From contig NW_018344262.1 in the NCBI RefSeq assembly GCF_002099425.1, positions 322,501-386,500 of the forward strand: a stretch of 64,000 nt of DNA. Direction: 5' to 3'. Under the pieces are notes generated by a model, which was not told the origin of the DNA, did not search any database, and saw nothing but the letters and a program-made list of their open reading frames with translations. Source of the DNA: Phascolarctos cinereus. Lineage: Eukaryota; Chordata; Mammalia; Diprotodontia; Phascolarctidae. A program made the translations under genes and the position numbers. Positions 1 to 10,608 of this stretch are shown in pieces; the first letter of the stretch is position 1; each line of letters begins with the position of its first letter.

Positions 1-106
1 TCTCCCATCAACTCTCTGGCCCTTAGAGGACTGTTACATACAAGATAGTGGGTAGTACAGACCACTATTTAGTTCAATGCTTTATGGCCAATTCTGAGGT
101 CGCTCA

Positions 107-394
<288 letters not shown>

Positions 395-741
395 CTAAGG
401 GAAGGATGCAGCCAATGAGGCACAGGCAAATATGAGCCATTGCTAAGACATCACAAATTGGGGCAATTGCTCTGGGTCCTGTGCCTTAGGATCTACACTA
501 GGCCCCCTTCTCCCAGCCCCCCCCCACATGCATGCACACATGCACGCATGCATAACAATAACTCAAGGAGTTCTTTGGATTAGAATTCTCATATAAAACA
601 TTGATTTTTTTGGTCTTCATCATCGTCAGTCATTATTTGACCAGAAAACTTATTCAGAGCTCAGAAGAAATTTGGATTTGGGGTTGGCTCCTTGGAAGTT
701 GGAAGATGATAAGACCATGGCCTTTGAAATCTGTGTTCTGC

Positions 742-1529
742 ACTAACACATTGTTGGTGGAGTTGTGAAATGATCCAGCCATTTTGGAGAACAATTTGGA
801 ACTATGCCCAAAGGGCTACAAAAATGTGCATACCCTTTGATTCAGCAATAGCACTTCTAGGGCTGTATCCCAGAGAGATCATACAAATGGGAAAAGGACC
901 CACATGTACAAAAATATTCATAGCAGCTTAGCAGCTCTTTTTGTGGTGGCAAAGAATCGAAAATTGAGAGGATGCCCATCAATTGGGGAATGGCTGAGCA
1001 AGTTGTGGTATGTGAATGTAAGGGAATACGACTGTACTGTAAGAAATGATGAGCAGGCTGACTTCAGAAAAACCTGGAAAGACTTGTATGGTCTGATGCT
1101 GAGTGAAGTGAGCAGAGCCAAAAGAATGTTGCACACAATAACAGCCATGTTGTGCGATGACTAATATTGATAAATTTAACCCTTCCCAGCAGTACAAGGG
1201 TCTAAGACATCTCCAGAGGCTTCGTGATGGAAAATGCTATCCACATCCAAAGAAAGAACTATGGAAGTTGAATTGCTATTTTTTTTCTCTTCTGTTGAGT
1301 TTTGTTTCCTCTTTCTGATGGTTCCTCCTATTGGTTTTAATTTTTACTTACAACATCACTAATGTGAAAATATGTTTAACAGGAATGTAAATGTATAGCA
1401 CGTATCAGATTGAGCACCGTCTTGGGGAGGGTGGTGGGGAGGAAGGGGGAGAAGAATTTTAAACTCAAAAGCATATGGAAGTGATTGTTGATAAATCAAA
1501 ATAAATTAATAAAATAAATTTTAAAAAAA
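742..1529 (+). mobile_element. L1 LINE, 5'-truncated, 16-bp TSD
   Basis: This is the end of ORF2 plus the 3' UTR of a marsupial L1. The C-terminal ORF2 text is readable (KLRGCPSIGEWLSKLWYVN, ADFRKTWKDL, LSEVSRA). It is flanked by a perfect 16-base duplication (gaaatctgtgttctgc at 726-741 and 1530-1545). The insertion is antisense to the opsin. The perfect duplication suggests a fairly recent insertion. Confidence 0.93.
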
Positions 1530-1569
1530 GAAATCTGTGTTCTGCTCAGGTCTCTCCTTCAAGTAGGAA

Positions 1570-1710
1570 ATATATGTGTGTGTGTGTGTGTGTGTATGTG
1601 TATATATATGTATATATATGTGTGTGTATATATGTGTATGTATATGTATATATATACACACATATACATATGCACACATATATATGTGTGTGTATATATA
1701 TATATATCTT
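1570..1710. repeat. TG/TA microsatellite
   Basis: Mixed (TG)n and (TATG)n/(TA)n repeat of about 140 bases with internal self-complementary TATGTGTA and TACACATA runs. Open frames here are artefacts. Confidence 0.95.
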
Positions 1711-1825
1711 GAGTGTGGAGGAATGAGAAGTCTCCTCAATTCCCTTTCTAAATTCTTTCCTAGAGTACCTCCAAAGGACAATGACTCTCTCTCATCTAGC
1801 ATCTGGCCAGTTCCAGGAGACATCC

Positions 1826-1998
1826 TGGTGGAGTGGGAAGAACCTTCAATTTGTAGGACCTGAGTTCAAATCCTGCTACCTGTGTGACCTTAGGCAAGTA
1901 AATTCACCTCTCTTAGACTTGGTTTCCTCATCTATCAAATGAAGGACTGGATCAGAGGATCTCTGAGATCCTCTCTAGCTTAAAGTCTGTGATCTTTT
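1826..1998 (+). mobile_element. CORE-SINE/MIR-like copy
   Basis: It has the tRNA-like B box (GAGTTCAAATCC), TGTGTGACCTTAGGCAAGT and a GGTTTCCTCATCT core, in the sense direction. Edges are approximate. Confidence 0.75.
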
Positions 1999-2049
1999 GA
2001 CCTTTCTAGGTGACCTGCACAGAAAAGTCCTTGACCACCCCACTCCTTT

Positions 2050-2205
2050 CCCCACCCCTTGCACAACTCTTGACCTTGAGTAAGTGACTTTGACTTTCTA
2101 GGCCTCAGTTTCCACCTCTGTAAAATGAGGGAGCTGGGCTAGATGACTGTGTTCCTATGCTCCATATGACACTCTAAAGCTCCTGTCAGCTCTAAAGCTT
2201 TTAGA
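2050..2205 (+). mobile_element. CORE-SINE/MIR-like fragment
   Basis: The CTAGGCCTCAGTTTCC and TGTAAAATGAGGGAGCTGG cores are readable; the 5' part is missing. Confidence 0.65.
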
Positions 2206-2412
2206 TGATTTCCAACTTCCTGTCAACTGCGTAGTGATTCAAGGAGGCAGCCAGAAGGAGGGAGATGCCACCAGCCCTTGTTTAGACTGGAAGCAACTTC
2301 AGCGCCCAGCAATACAGGATTGGTATAATGAATGGTGGTATGTGAACGTAAGACCTTTATGAAATAGTGCAAAGCAAGAAAAAACAAACAGAACCAGAAG
2401 AATGGTGTCAAC

Positions 2413-2626
2413 CAGCAGTTCTCAACATGTGGCTTCTGGGGGTCCCTGAGATCATTTGAAGGACTCTGGGAAGTCCAAAGGATTTTCATAATAGTACTAA
2501 GATGTTTCAATTTCAAATATGATAGTTAATGCTAGATATAACTCACATAAATAAAAACTTTGGGGATCTTTTATAATTTATAAAAGTGTAAAGGGTTCCT
2601 GAGACCAAAAACTTTGAGAATTACTG
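2413..2626. mobile_element. Candidate hAT-type nonautonomous transposon
   Basis: The ends are imperfect inverted repeats: CAGCAGTTCTCAA on the left and the complement of CAGTAATTCTCAAA on the right. These resemble MER/Charlie-type termini. The flanking 8-mers match poorly, so the element is old or the edges are off. Confidence 0.5.
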
Positions 2627-3185
2627 GAGTAAAAACTATGATAGGATGCAAAATGACTGAAAATGATTAGATGAAGAATCCTGACAGGAATTTAGGGGGA
2701 GAAACTGAGAAAGCGCTGATTGAAATCAAGTCATGTAAATGAGAGGCAGTGAGGCATCATGCCAACAGAACTAGAGCTGGCCTAGAAGTCACAAGGACCT
2801 GGGCTCAAGAGCTGACTGACCATGCTGGCACTTGCAGGCAGCCCCATGAAACTCTCTGAGGCTCGAAATTGAAGAGCCTGTGCTCCCACATTGATGAGAG
2901 GGACTTTCCCACATCTATGAAATCACAGGCTCATTCCCACAACCCTACCCCCACCAGAATAAAAGTTTCAATAGAGTAAAGTATGGTTGTTTGTACTGAT
3001 ATTTAATTAAGTTTTTAATAAAACGTTTATTTTTTTTCCAAGTCTCACCATCCACAATCAAACTGACGATGGTCCCACTCTCAGTGAGGCAGAAAGGGGC
3101 TGGCACTCTCTAAGGCTTTGATGACTCCCCCAATCACTATCAAAGTCTCTAAGGGACCATGGCCTGCCCTGGGGCGGGATAATAA
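2627..3185. other. Intronic stretch, nothing firm
   Basis: A faint SINE-like piece (around 2743-2860, with AAGGACCTGGGCTCAAGAGC) is the only thing seen. The rest is unassigned. Confidence 0.5.
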
Positions 3186-3189
3186 TTCA

Positions 3190-3600
3190 TAATAATATTA
3201 GACATCTATGTAGCACTTACTGGTTTATAAAACATTTTACATGCATGCTCCCATTTAAGCCTTGCAATAATTCTGTCCACTGAGTGCTATTATTATTTCC
3301 ATTTCCAAATGTTCACATGGACTATTTGTGCCCAACCTATGGTAGAGCACTTCAAGCTCGTATTGGTCTGATCAGCTACAGTCCAATGCATTGTACCTCA
3401 ACCCCAATATAATGATGTCATTTTGGTCCTCTTTGAGAATGAAGGACAATAGCCAAACAACTGACTATTTCCATTTTACAGATGAAGAAACAGATGCTCA
3501 GAGACATTAAATGAAATGCCCAGGGTCACACAGCAGGATTTGAGCCCAGGTTTTCCTAATTTCCTACCTAGCACTCTATCTGCTATGCCAGGCTGTACTC
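3190..3600 (-). mobile_element. CORE-SINE/MIR-like copy, split by an RTE piece
   Basis: The antisense core is in two halves: 3190-3315 (GTAGCACTTACTGGTTTATAAA..) and 3466-3600 (CCATTTTACAGATGAAGAAAC, GGTCACACAGC). An RTE 3' end separates them, with the TATTTCCATTT duplicated at the junctions. Confidence 0.75.
3316..3465 (+). mobile_element. RTE LINE 3' end
   Basis: The text ACATGGACTATTTGTGCCCAACC and the terminal TGATGTCATTTTGGTCCTCT match the larger RTE-like pieces at 20.7-21.4 and 61.7-62.3 kb. It is inserted in a CORE-SINE. Confidence 0.75.
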
Positions 3601-3844
3601 ACTCGAAGTTGGGATGTCCTAAGGAGGAAGCTGGGCCCCTAGGGGGTCCTGGCCTCATTGGATAAGCCTTTGGTCAGAGTGTCTTCTACTGTGCCCCTGG
3701 ATTACTGCAGAGAGCAATAAAGAGGACCAAGATTGGCAAGGCAGTCATAACCCATTAGAGGGTGGGGGGGTGCCAGGCAAAGAGGACACTAGGAGGACTG
3801 GGGATGGGGTGATAGAAGGAGGCCCCTAGAGTTTGAAGGTGAGG

Positions 3845-4010
3845 ACCTATACTGTATTTGGATCCTAGGCTCTTCCATTGTGTTACTGTGGCCAAGTCAC
3901 TTCCCCTTCCTGGGCCTCAATTTCCTCCTCTGTAAAATGAAGGGGTTGGTCTAGATGTCCTCTGAGGTCCTTTCCGACTCTCAGTTTGTGATCCTGTGAT
4001 CCTATGATCC
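3845..4010 (+). mobile_element. CORE-SINE/MIR-like copy
   Basis: CAAGTCACTTCCCCTTCCTGG and CTCTGTAAAATGAAGGGGTT are readable, followed by a tandem GTGATCC tail. Confidence 0.7.
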
Positions 4011-4147
4011 CATCAGCAACATTAAGGGACAGACCTGGATTCAGGGAGACCTGGGTTCAAGTCCTGCTTCTGACACATACTGTCTGTGTGATTATGGACA
4101 AATCAAGACCTCTCTGGGCCACGAGAAGCTTATTAAGACTATAGGGA

Positions 4148-4309
4148 GGGGCAGCTAGGTGGCCGGTAGAACACCGGCCCTGAAGTCAGGAGGACCTGAG
4201 TTCAAATCTGGCCTCAGACCAAACACTTGACACTTACTAGCTGTGTGACCCTGGGCAAGTCACTTAACCCCAACTGCCTAAAAATAAAAACAAAAAAAAA
4301 AGGGAAAAA
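4148..4309 (+). mobile_element. tRNA-derived marsupial SINE, 13-bp TSD
   Basis: It starts GGGGCAGCTAGGTGG, has B box GAGTTCAAATCTGG, and ends in an A-rich tail. A perfect duplication (aagactataggga) lies at 4135-4147 and 4310-4322. Confidence 0.93.
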
Positions 4310-4539
4310 AAGACTATAGGGAACAGATGAACTGCATGGATTTGCATCACTGGAAGGAATTTCCATAATGGAAGTTCTCTACACTAATAAAGTAACAGAT
4401 CTGAAGCAAGGAAATAAAATCCCTTCAAAAAGTACCTCACTTAACTGTGCTTTGAGCTACCCTAGGGAGCCAGGTCAATCTTCATTTGCAATTCTCTCAC
4501 TGCAACTGGAGAGCTGAAAATAAAGTCCAGTGGCAGTCT

Positions 4540-4850
4540 ATGACCACTAAGGTCAAATAGGAACTCTTCTGTTTGGCCTTTAAAGTCCCAAGTGCCCTTT
4601 CCAGCTTCCCTTTACATGGTCACCAGTCTAGCCAGACTGTCCTTCGGGCTCATCCTCATACACAAAATGCTCCACCACTGGGCTCCCTGCCTTCTTACAT
4701 TTCAGGGGTGTGAGCCCTCCTCACCTTTGCCTCTTCTAGTTCCGACTTTCCTTCAAATCCCATCTCAAAAACCATCATCTACAAGAAGACTTTCAAGACA
4801 TGACCAATGCCTTCCCACCCCCAGCTCCAGCATGCTCCTCAAAAATATAT
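4540..4850 (+). mobile_element. L2-type LINE 3' fragment
   Basis: The text follows the L2 pattern: TTTGGCCTTTAAAGTCCC, then CTTCCAGC-like and CCTTCAAATCCCATCTCA, as in the C-terminal part and 3' UTR of L2. It is degenerate. Confidence 0.6.
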
Positions 4851-4865
4851 TGTGTTCCTTTGGCA

Positions 4866-5051
4866 TGTATTTGTTTTCAATTATATTATTATATTCAATT
4901 ATATTATTATATTATTATTATATTATATATTAATATATTGTATCATGTTTTATTATATTTTATTATATTATTATAAATCATATTGTGTTTAGTAAATATT
5001 TGGTTTAGACTAATATATGTTTTTTATATATATATATATATATATTATATG

Positions 5052-5089
<38 letters not shown>

Positions 5090-5095
5090 CAGTCA
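4866..5095. repeat. AT-rich tract with TA/TG/TATG microsatellite
   Basis: An ATTATATTATT-like block is followed by (TA)n, (TG)n and (TATG)n at 5026-5092. Confidence 0.9.
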
Positions 5096-5385
5096 TCCCT
5101 TCCACATCGCGACTTTCCCCATCATGGTTTCAATATAGCATGGGTCGGCATAAGAAATTAAATGGGGATTCTGGGGGAATTTTGAGGAAGCTGCAGACAA
5201 CACTTGAAGGCCAGCAGAAGACACAGAGCCTATGACCAAATACTTAATGCCTCATAAACTTAAAAGAAAAAATTCAGACTTCTTCCTTGGTATGATGTGA
5301 AATCATAAAAAAAAAAAAAATTTATGTGGATTTTTCAGATGCCAAGGAACACAGCACCCCTAACCCTCACAATGCAGAAGGGATA

Positions 5386-6053
5386 ACTAGAGAGAGACAG
5401 AGACAGAGACAGAGACAGAGACAAAGAGAGAGAGACACACACAGAGAGAGACAGAGAGACAGAGACAGAGAAACACAGAGAGAAAGACACGGAGAGAGAC
5501 ACGGAGACAGAGTGAGACAGAGAAAGACAGAGACAGAGAGACAGAGACAGAGACACAGAGACAGAGACACAGAGACAGAGAGTGAGACAGAGAGACAGAC
5601 AGAGAAACACAGAGAGAAAGACACAGAGAGAGACACAGAGAGAGACACAGAGACAGAGTGAGACAGAGAAAGACAGAGACAGAGAAACAGAGACAGAGAG
5701 ACACAGAGAAAGAGACACAGAGACAGAGAGTGAGACAGAGAGAGACAGAGACAGAGACAGAGACACAGAGAGAGACACACAGAGACAGAGAGACAGAGAG
5801 ACAGAGAGACAGAGACAGAGAGACACAGAGACAGAGACACAGAGACAGAGAGTGAGACAGAGAGAGACAGAGAGACACAGAGAGAAAGACACAGAGAGAG
5901 ACATGGAGACAGAGTGAGACAGAGACAGAGACAGAGACAGAGAGACACAGAGAGAGACACACAGACACAGAGAGTGAGACAGAGAGACAAAGAGAGAGAC
6001 AGAGAGACAGAGACAGAGAGACACAGAGAGAGAGACACAGAGACAGAGAGACA
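5386..6053. repeat. Long GACAGA/GACACAGA simple repeat
   Basis: About 665 bases of AGACAG, AGACACAG and AGAGAG units, purine-rich on the plus strand. Lack of stops gives spurious open frames on both strands (antisense poly-SLCLCVS type). It lies in opsin intron 4, about 0.9 kb downstream of exon 4. Confidence 0.97.
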
Positions 6054-6089
6054 AATGAAGGTGGTGAGAGAGCTGGAGGCAGAATGGAT

Positions 6090-6300
6090 AAGAGAGTCAG
6101 ACTTGGGGACAGAAAGCTGTGCGTTCAAGCCTCACCTCTGATACTTACTAGCTATATGATCCTGGGCACATCACTCTCTTAACCTCAGCATCTCCTCCTA
6201 ATGCCTCAAGGATCTCCCTCCCAGGGTTGTTATAAGACTAAAACGATATCATGTCTCGAAATGCTTTCTAAATGTATGGAGCATTATTAGCTGAGTTGCA
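6090..6300 (+). mobile_element. SINE (CORE-SINE type)
   Basis: GTTCAAGCCTCACCTCTGATACTTACTAGC with a TATGATCCTGGGCA core, then CTCCCAGGGTTGTTATAAG, matching the CORE/MIR central part. Confidence 0.65.
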
Positions 6301-6344
6301 CATTCCACAACTCATCTGAAGAGTTCAAGGAATCTGTTAAAAGC

Positions 6345-6545
6345 ATCTCTCGATGGACTGGTTTGGGTGCATTGAATGGCTTCCACCCTCAGTCCTACCA
6401 CTTACTGCCTGCATGACCTTGGATAAGTCATTTCCCCTTCCCGGGCCTCAGTTTCCTCCTCTGTAAGATGAGGGGGTTGGACTTAATAGTCTCTGGGGTT
6501 CCTCCCAGCTCCATATCCAGAGTCCTATGATTCCACAATCTGATC
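6345..6545 (+). mobile_element. CORE-SINE/MIR-like copy
   Basis: CATGACCTTGGATAAGTCATTT, GGGCCTCAGTTTCCTCCTCT and a diverged tail are readable. Confidence 0.7.
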
Positions 6546-6604
6546 CCTCCTTCTTTGGGGATTCCTCTACACTTAGGGTATTTTTCACATGCTGGACAGG
6601 TTCA

Positions 6605-6865
6605 GAACGATCATAATAATAGTAAATATTTATACAGCACTTTAAGGTTTATAAAGCAATTTACACACATTCTCTTATTTAAGCCCTGTAATACTCCTAT
6701 CCACTAAGTGCTATTATTATCATCCCCATTTTACAGAAGAAATCAATGCTCAGAAACATAAGTGATTTGCCCAGTCACACAGCTGTTAAATGTCCAAGGC
6801 AGGATTTGAACTCTGGTCTTCCCATCATCCACCATTCACTCCATTCACTATGCCCTGTTGCCTTT
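6605..6865 (-). mobile_element. CORE-SINE/MIR-like copy, antisense
   Basis: Antisense core: TATACAGCACTTTAAGG, CCCCATTTTACAGAAGAAA, then GTCACACAGCTG and GGATTTGAACTCTGG. It ends about 90 bases from exon 4. Confidence 0.75.
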
Positions 6866-6951
6866 CAGATTCTTCGCTAGTCTCTTACTGCTGGGAAGCT
6901 TGAGCCAGAGCCCCTGCCAACGTGGACTTTTTGAGGTGAAAGGATACTCAC

Positions 6952-7117
6952 TGCCCGGATGGCCAGCCACACTTGGACATAGCAGAGGAGGATGATGCTG
7001 AGAGGGAAGATGCAACAGGTGGACATGAGGACAATCATGTAAGACTGAACGCCAGGGTCGGAGCTGCCACTAAACACGTCAGGGCCACAGGAAGTCTTCA
7101 GCCCATGAGGCCAGTAC
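6952..7117 (-). CDS. OPN1LW: OPN1LW exon 4
   Basis: The exon is 166 bases, the standard length, with a CAG acceptor and a GCA/GTGAGT donor. It encodes extracellular loop 2 ([17 protein letters not shown]) and helix 5 up to WLAIRA; the next codon opens exon 5. It contains His197 and Lys200 of the LWS chloride site and the cysteine that pairs with Cys126. The frame joins exons 3 and 5 without a shift. Confidence 0.98.
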
Positions 7118-7224
7118 CTGAGAATGAAGGGACAAGACTGAAACTGAAGGGCAAGCAGAAGACCCAGGCTTTGGGGCTATCACATGACCTTATCACATAG
7201 GCTCTGGGGCCTGAAGTCAGGAGA

Positions 7225-7360
7225 AGCCTGGATTTAATAGCTGAGGAAGCTGAGGCCCAGAGTAGAGCAAAGCTCTTGCCCAGGGCCACAAGATAAGGAG
7301 GAGCAGATTCAGGATTTGAAGCCAGATTCTCTGACTCCAAACCCCACACTCTTTCCTATG
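7225..7360 (-). mobile_element. MIR-like fragment, antisense
   Basis: GAGGAAGCTGAGGCCCAGAG, GCCCAGGGCCACA and GATTTGAAGCCAGATTCTC follow the antisense MIR pattern. Confidence 0.6.
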
Positions 7361-7462
7361 AGCCAACATGCAGTTCAACAATGCTCCCAAAAGCATGTAT
7401 CAAGCATCTACTGTGTACCAAGCCCTGCACTAGGGATACAATGGCAAAGTAGTCTCTGTCCT

Positions 7463-7697
7463 CTTATTGTCCTATCATTTTTCAGTCATGTCTGACTCTT
7501 CATTTCTCCATTTGGGGTTTTCTTGGCAGAGATACTGGAGTGGTTTGCCATTTCCTTCTCCAGTGAATTAAGGCAAACAGAGGTGAAGTGACTTGTTCAG
7601 GGTCACACAGCTAGTAAGTGTCTGAGGCCAGATTGGAACTCAGGTCTTCCTGACTCCAGACTTGGCATTCTATCCACTGCAGTACCACCTAGCTTAG
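7463..7697 (-). mobile_element. tRNA-derived marsupial SINE (long form), antisense
   Basis: Reads backwards from TTTCAGTCATGTCTGACTC through TTTGGGGTTTTCTTGGCAGAG and GGGTCACACAGCTAGTAAGT to CACCTAGCT. This is the longer SINE form with the extra GGCAAA..CAAATGGGG block. Confidence 0.85.
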
Positions 7698-8264
7698 GAG
7701 GCGCCTAATAAAGGATGACTGAGGAATACTATTCCCATCCCTCTAGAACACAGCTCCTTCTAGAGAAAATATACTAGACCCAAGTTCCATGCCTGAAGAC
7801 ACTGCTCAGAGCTCGGCTAGCTCAAACCCCTGTTTTTTCAAAGAGGGAAACACAAGTATAGTAAAGGGGAAACCAGATCACACTTTGAGAAATGCTATGA
7901 TAGATTATAAACTCAGCTGGAGGGATCATCTCATTCAAACCCATCTTTTTCAGAGGAGAAAACTGATGCACACAGAGGAGAAGACCACTCCTTTGTGCTT
8001 GGATCCTCATACCTCACAGCCTTCCTTTCTTTCTCTGGTCTAACCTTAATTCCTTCTGCTGCAGTTTTAGCACTTTCCTTGGCTTGGCTCTGCTCACTCC
8101 CCAAAGGGTTAGGAGGAGTATGGAGTATGGCGGTCAAAGGTCAAAGGACACCTGCCGACATCACCAAGAGTCAGAGGGTCCTCAGAGAGGAGTATGGGGG
8201 GAAGGGCATGGTAGAAACCTCTTAAAGCTTTGAGTTAGCACTTTCAGAAGAACCCCAGTAAGAG

Positions 8265-8512
8265 AGAGAAAGCACTTATTAAGTGCACTTATTAAGTGCC
8301 TACTATATGCCAATCACTGTGCTAAGCACTTTACAAATATTATTTCATTTGATTCTCACAACAATCCTGGGGGTAGGTGCGATTATTATCCCTATTATAT
8401 AGTTGAAGAAACTGAGGCAGACAGAGGTTAAGTGATTTGTCCAGGGTCACATAGCTAGCAAGTATCTGGGCCAGATTTGAACCAGTGCTCTATCCACTGC
8501 ACCACCTAAATG
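8265..8512 (-). mobile_element. CORE-SINE, antisense
   Basis: AGTGCCTACTATATGCC, CATTTGATTCTCACAACAA, GAAACTGAGGCAGACAGAGG and GGGTCACATAGCTAGCAAG, ending CACTGCACCACCTA. Confidence 0.8.
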
Positions 8513-9017
8513 GATTGACAGAAAGGCAGATAAATAAAGAAAGGAAAGACCAAACAATGTCATTTTACAGATAAGGAAACTAAGGCTCAGAGATGGAATG
8601 TGGAGCCAAAGCCAGTATACCTGACTGAACATTAAGGAGATGAAGCAACCTAAGGCACAGACTTATTGGTCTCCTTTGCCTAAAAGAACCAAACTTCTTA
8701 ATTTTACAGATGGGAAAACTCAAGGCCAGAGAAAGTTCCTAGTGCCCCATGTTCCAGCACAAGTTGGTGGCAGAACTAGCACTCAAAATCCTAGAGACAA
8801 TGGAAGGGGAGCCAAGTTGCCAGAGGCCTACTTTGCTACCAACTCACCATGTGACCCTTAGCTGAACTCTGTCCCACTCTGGTCTATAGTTTCTCCTCAT
8901 GTAAAATGGGGAGAAAATTGGCATAATCCACCCGATAAAATGTCATAAGAACAAAACAAAACAAATAGATGTAACATAAGAGCATCAGAGAAATGAAAGT
9001 AATAGTGTGTGGTAGAG

Positions 9018-9134
9018 AGGGCAGCTAGGTGGTGCAGTGGATAGAAAGCTGGAGAAGAAAACATGGCAAATCAGTCCAGTATCTTTGCCAAAAAAAACCC
9101 CAGCCCAAATGGGGTCACAAAGAGTCAGACACAA
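9018..9134 (+). mobile_element. tRNA-derived SINE, internally deleted
   Basis: The head GGGCAGCTAGGTGGTGCAGT is joined directly to the tail block (GGAGAAGAAAACATGGCAAAT, then CAAATGGGGTCACAAAGAG), so the middle with the B box is missing. Confidence 0.75.
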
Positions 9135-9356
9135 CAGTAGATAGAGCACCAGGCCTGCAGTCAGGAAGACCGGAGCTCAAATCCAACCTCACGCTTCCTA
9201 GCTGTATGATCCTGAGCAAGTCACTTAAACCTCTCTGGGCCTCAGTCTCTTCATTTGTAAAATGGAGATAAGAACAGCACCTACTTCTCAGAGTTGTTGT
9301 AACAATCAAATGAAATCATATTTGTAAAGCACTTAGCACATAGTAGGTGCTTAGTT
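9135..9356 (+). mobile_element. CORE-SINE
   Basis: GATAGAGCACCAGGCCTGCAG, AGCTCAAATCC, CACTTAAACCTCTCTGGGCC, TTGTAAAATGGAGATAAG and TAGCACATAGTAGGTGCTT in order: a nearly complete copy. Confidence 0.85.
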
Positions 9357-9482
9357 GTTGTTTTTCTTCTTCCTTGAAGACCAATGTCATCATGGGGTGA
9401 CATCTTGACTTGCTGGTGGATTGGATTTAAATGAGGCAATTAAGTCCTCAGCCTCACTCTCTCTTCCAGAGTGATCAAAGGT
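9357..9482 (-). mobile_element. Element with an RTE-like tail (RTESINE-like), antisense
   Basis: The 3' part of the same unnamed family seen at 43.9-44.3 and 51.7-52.2 kb: GACCAATGTCATCATGGGGT, GGATTTAAATGAGGCA and CCTCACTCTCTCTTCCAGAG. Confidence 0.65.
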
Positions 9483-9589
9483 GCTTAATAAATACTTGTT
9501 CATTTTCCTGATTGACTCTCTTCGGTTTTGACACAGTATTTATGCTCCCTCTCATCAAACTGGCCTGCTGGCCGTGCACCTGACAGGGC

Positions 9590-9850
9590 ATTCCATTTCC
9601 TGCCTCTCCTTCCTTTCCTTTCCTTCTTTCCCGTCATGTCTGGAATGTTCCCTCTCCTCACCTCTGATTAATCCAACGCTCAGCTCAGACACTCTTCCTA
9701 GGGCCCCTGCCTTTCCCCTACTCCCACAAGTTAGTAGTATTCTCTCTCTTGAAATCACTTTGTATATAATTTGGGTTTCCTTCTTGGGCCCGAATTGGAT
9801 CTCCCCAGTATAGCAGAAGCTTCTCAAGAGCATATCCTTTGTATCACTAT
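9590..9850 (+). mobile_element. L2-type 3' fragment (degenerate)
   Basis: GTCATGTCTGGAATGTTCCCTC and the run to CACTTTGTATATAATTTGGG look like the end of an L2-type LINE. Weak. Confidence 0.45.
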
Positions 9851-10100
9851 CGCAGGGTCTTACAAATTTGGAGGAGGGGGAAGGAAGGGAGAGGACATCC
9901 ATAGGTATGATTTTGTTGGGAATTCCTGGTGAGGAAACTCTCTCCAAAAGTATAGATCTGCACCCAGAATCGCAGAGCCTATGATAAACTGACCATAGAA
10001 GGCATTTAATACATGTTTGGTGGATTGAATTGAATCAAGCTGCATATAATTCAAGCCCTGGTGAGGTTTCTGTGTTTCATTTATTATTATTAACAATAAT

Positions 10101-10213
10101 ATCATGCGTCGTCTTGGGGAGGGTGATGAGGAGGAAGGGGGAGAAAAATTTTAAACTCAAAAGCATACGGAAGTGATTGTTGATAAATCAAAATAAATTA
10201 ATAAAATAAAAAA
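10101..10213 (+). mobile_element. L1 3' tail, extremely truncated
   Basis: Only the last ~110 bases of an L1 3' UTR, ending AATAAATTAATAAAATAAA plus an A tail, nearly identical to the end of the L1 at 742-1529. Possible AATAATAAT duplication. Confidence 0.85.
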
Positions 10214-10229
10214 AAGAAAGAATAATAAT

Positions 10230-10380
10230 AGTAATAACTCCCATTTCTCTGGTACTTTAAGGTTTGCAAAGCACTTTCCTCCCACCAACCCTGTGGAGGA
10301 AATAGTAGAATACCATTATTCCAATTTTACAGAGAAAACTGAGGCCCAGAGAACTGTCACGCAGCAAGTATACATGATTC
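10230..10380 (-). mobile_element. CORE-SINE/MIR-like fragment, antisense
   Basis: GGTACTTTAAGGTTTGCAAAG, CCAATTTTACAGAGAAAACT and GAGGCCCAGAG in antisense order. It ends 60 bases from exon 3. Confidence 0.7.
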
Positions 10381-10439
10381 TACCTGATACGTGAACTCTG
10401 AGGAAAGGATGGTTGAGCCTTACTCCTTGGAATGCTCAC

Positions 10440-10608
10440 CTGCTCCAGCCAAATAGGGGTGGCGAAGTCCAGACAGCTGCCCAGACCCAGGAGAAGACGA
10501 TGCCTACCATGGCCAGCTTGGCATCAAACTTCACATTACCAAAAGGCTTGCACACCACCACCCACCTCTCCCAGGAAATGATGGCCAGGGACCAGAGACC
10601 TGTGATGC
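10440..10608 (-). CDS. OPN1LW: OPN1LW exon 3
   Basis: The exon is 169 bases, the standard length. It runs from [15 protein letters not shown] (end of helix 3 with the G-protein-contacting ERW motif) through [19 protein letters not shown] into helix 4 and ends at FGWSR. Position 180 is alanine (WAAVW), the shorter-wavelength state at the main human red/green tuning site in this exon. The acceptor is CTAG and the donor AG/GTGAGC. Confidence 0.98.

Larger units (their letters stand above)
395..6951 (-). other. OPN1LW intron 4
   Basis: This 6.6-kb intron is filled with repeats: a young L1, TG/TA microsatellites, CORE-SINE copies, one tRNA-derived SINE with clean duplications, an AT-rich block and a 665-bp GACAGA-type repeat. 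I see no additional exon. Confidence 0.9.
7118..10439 (-). other. OPN1LW intron 3
   Basis: A 3.3-kb intron made largely of SINE copies. Between them, 7700-8260 and 8515-9015 hold only weak antisense MIR-like pieces (for example TTTTACAGATAAGGAAACT near 8563). Confidence 0.9.

Noticed and set aside
5335-6141. Open frames up to 253 codons on both strands (SLCLCVS-type and RQRETER-type)
   Set aside because: They come from the GACAGA simple repeat, which lacks stop codons in most frames.
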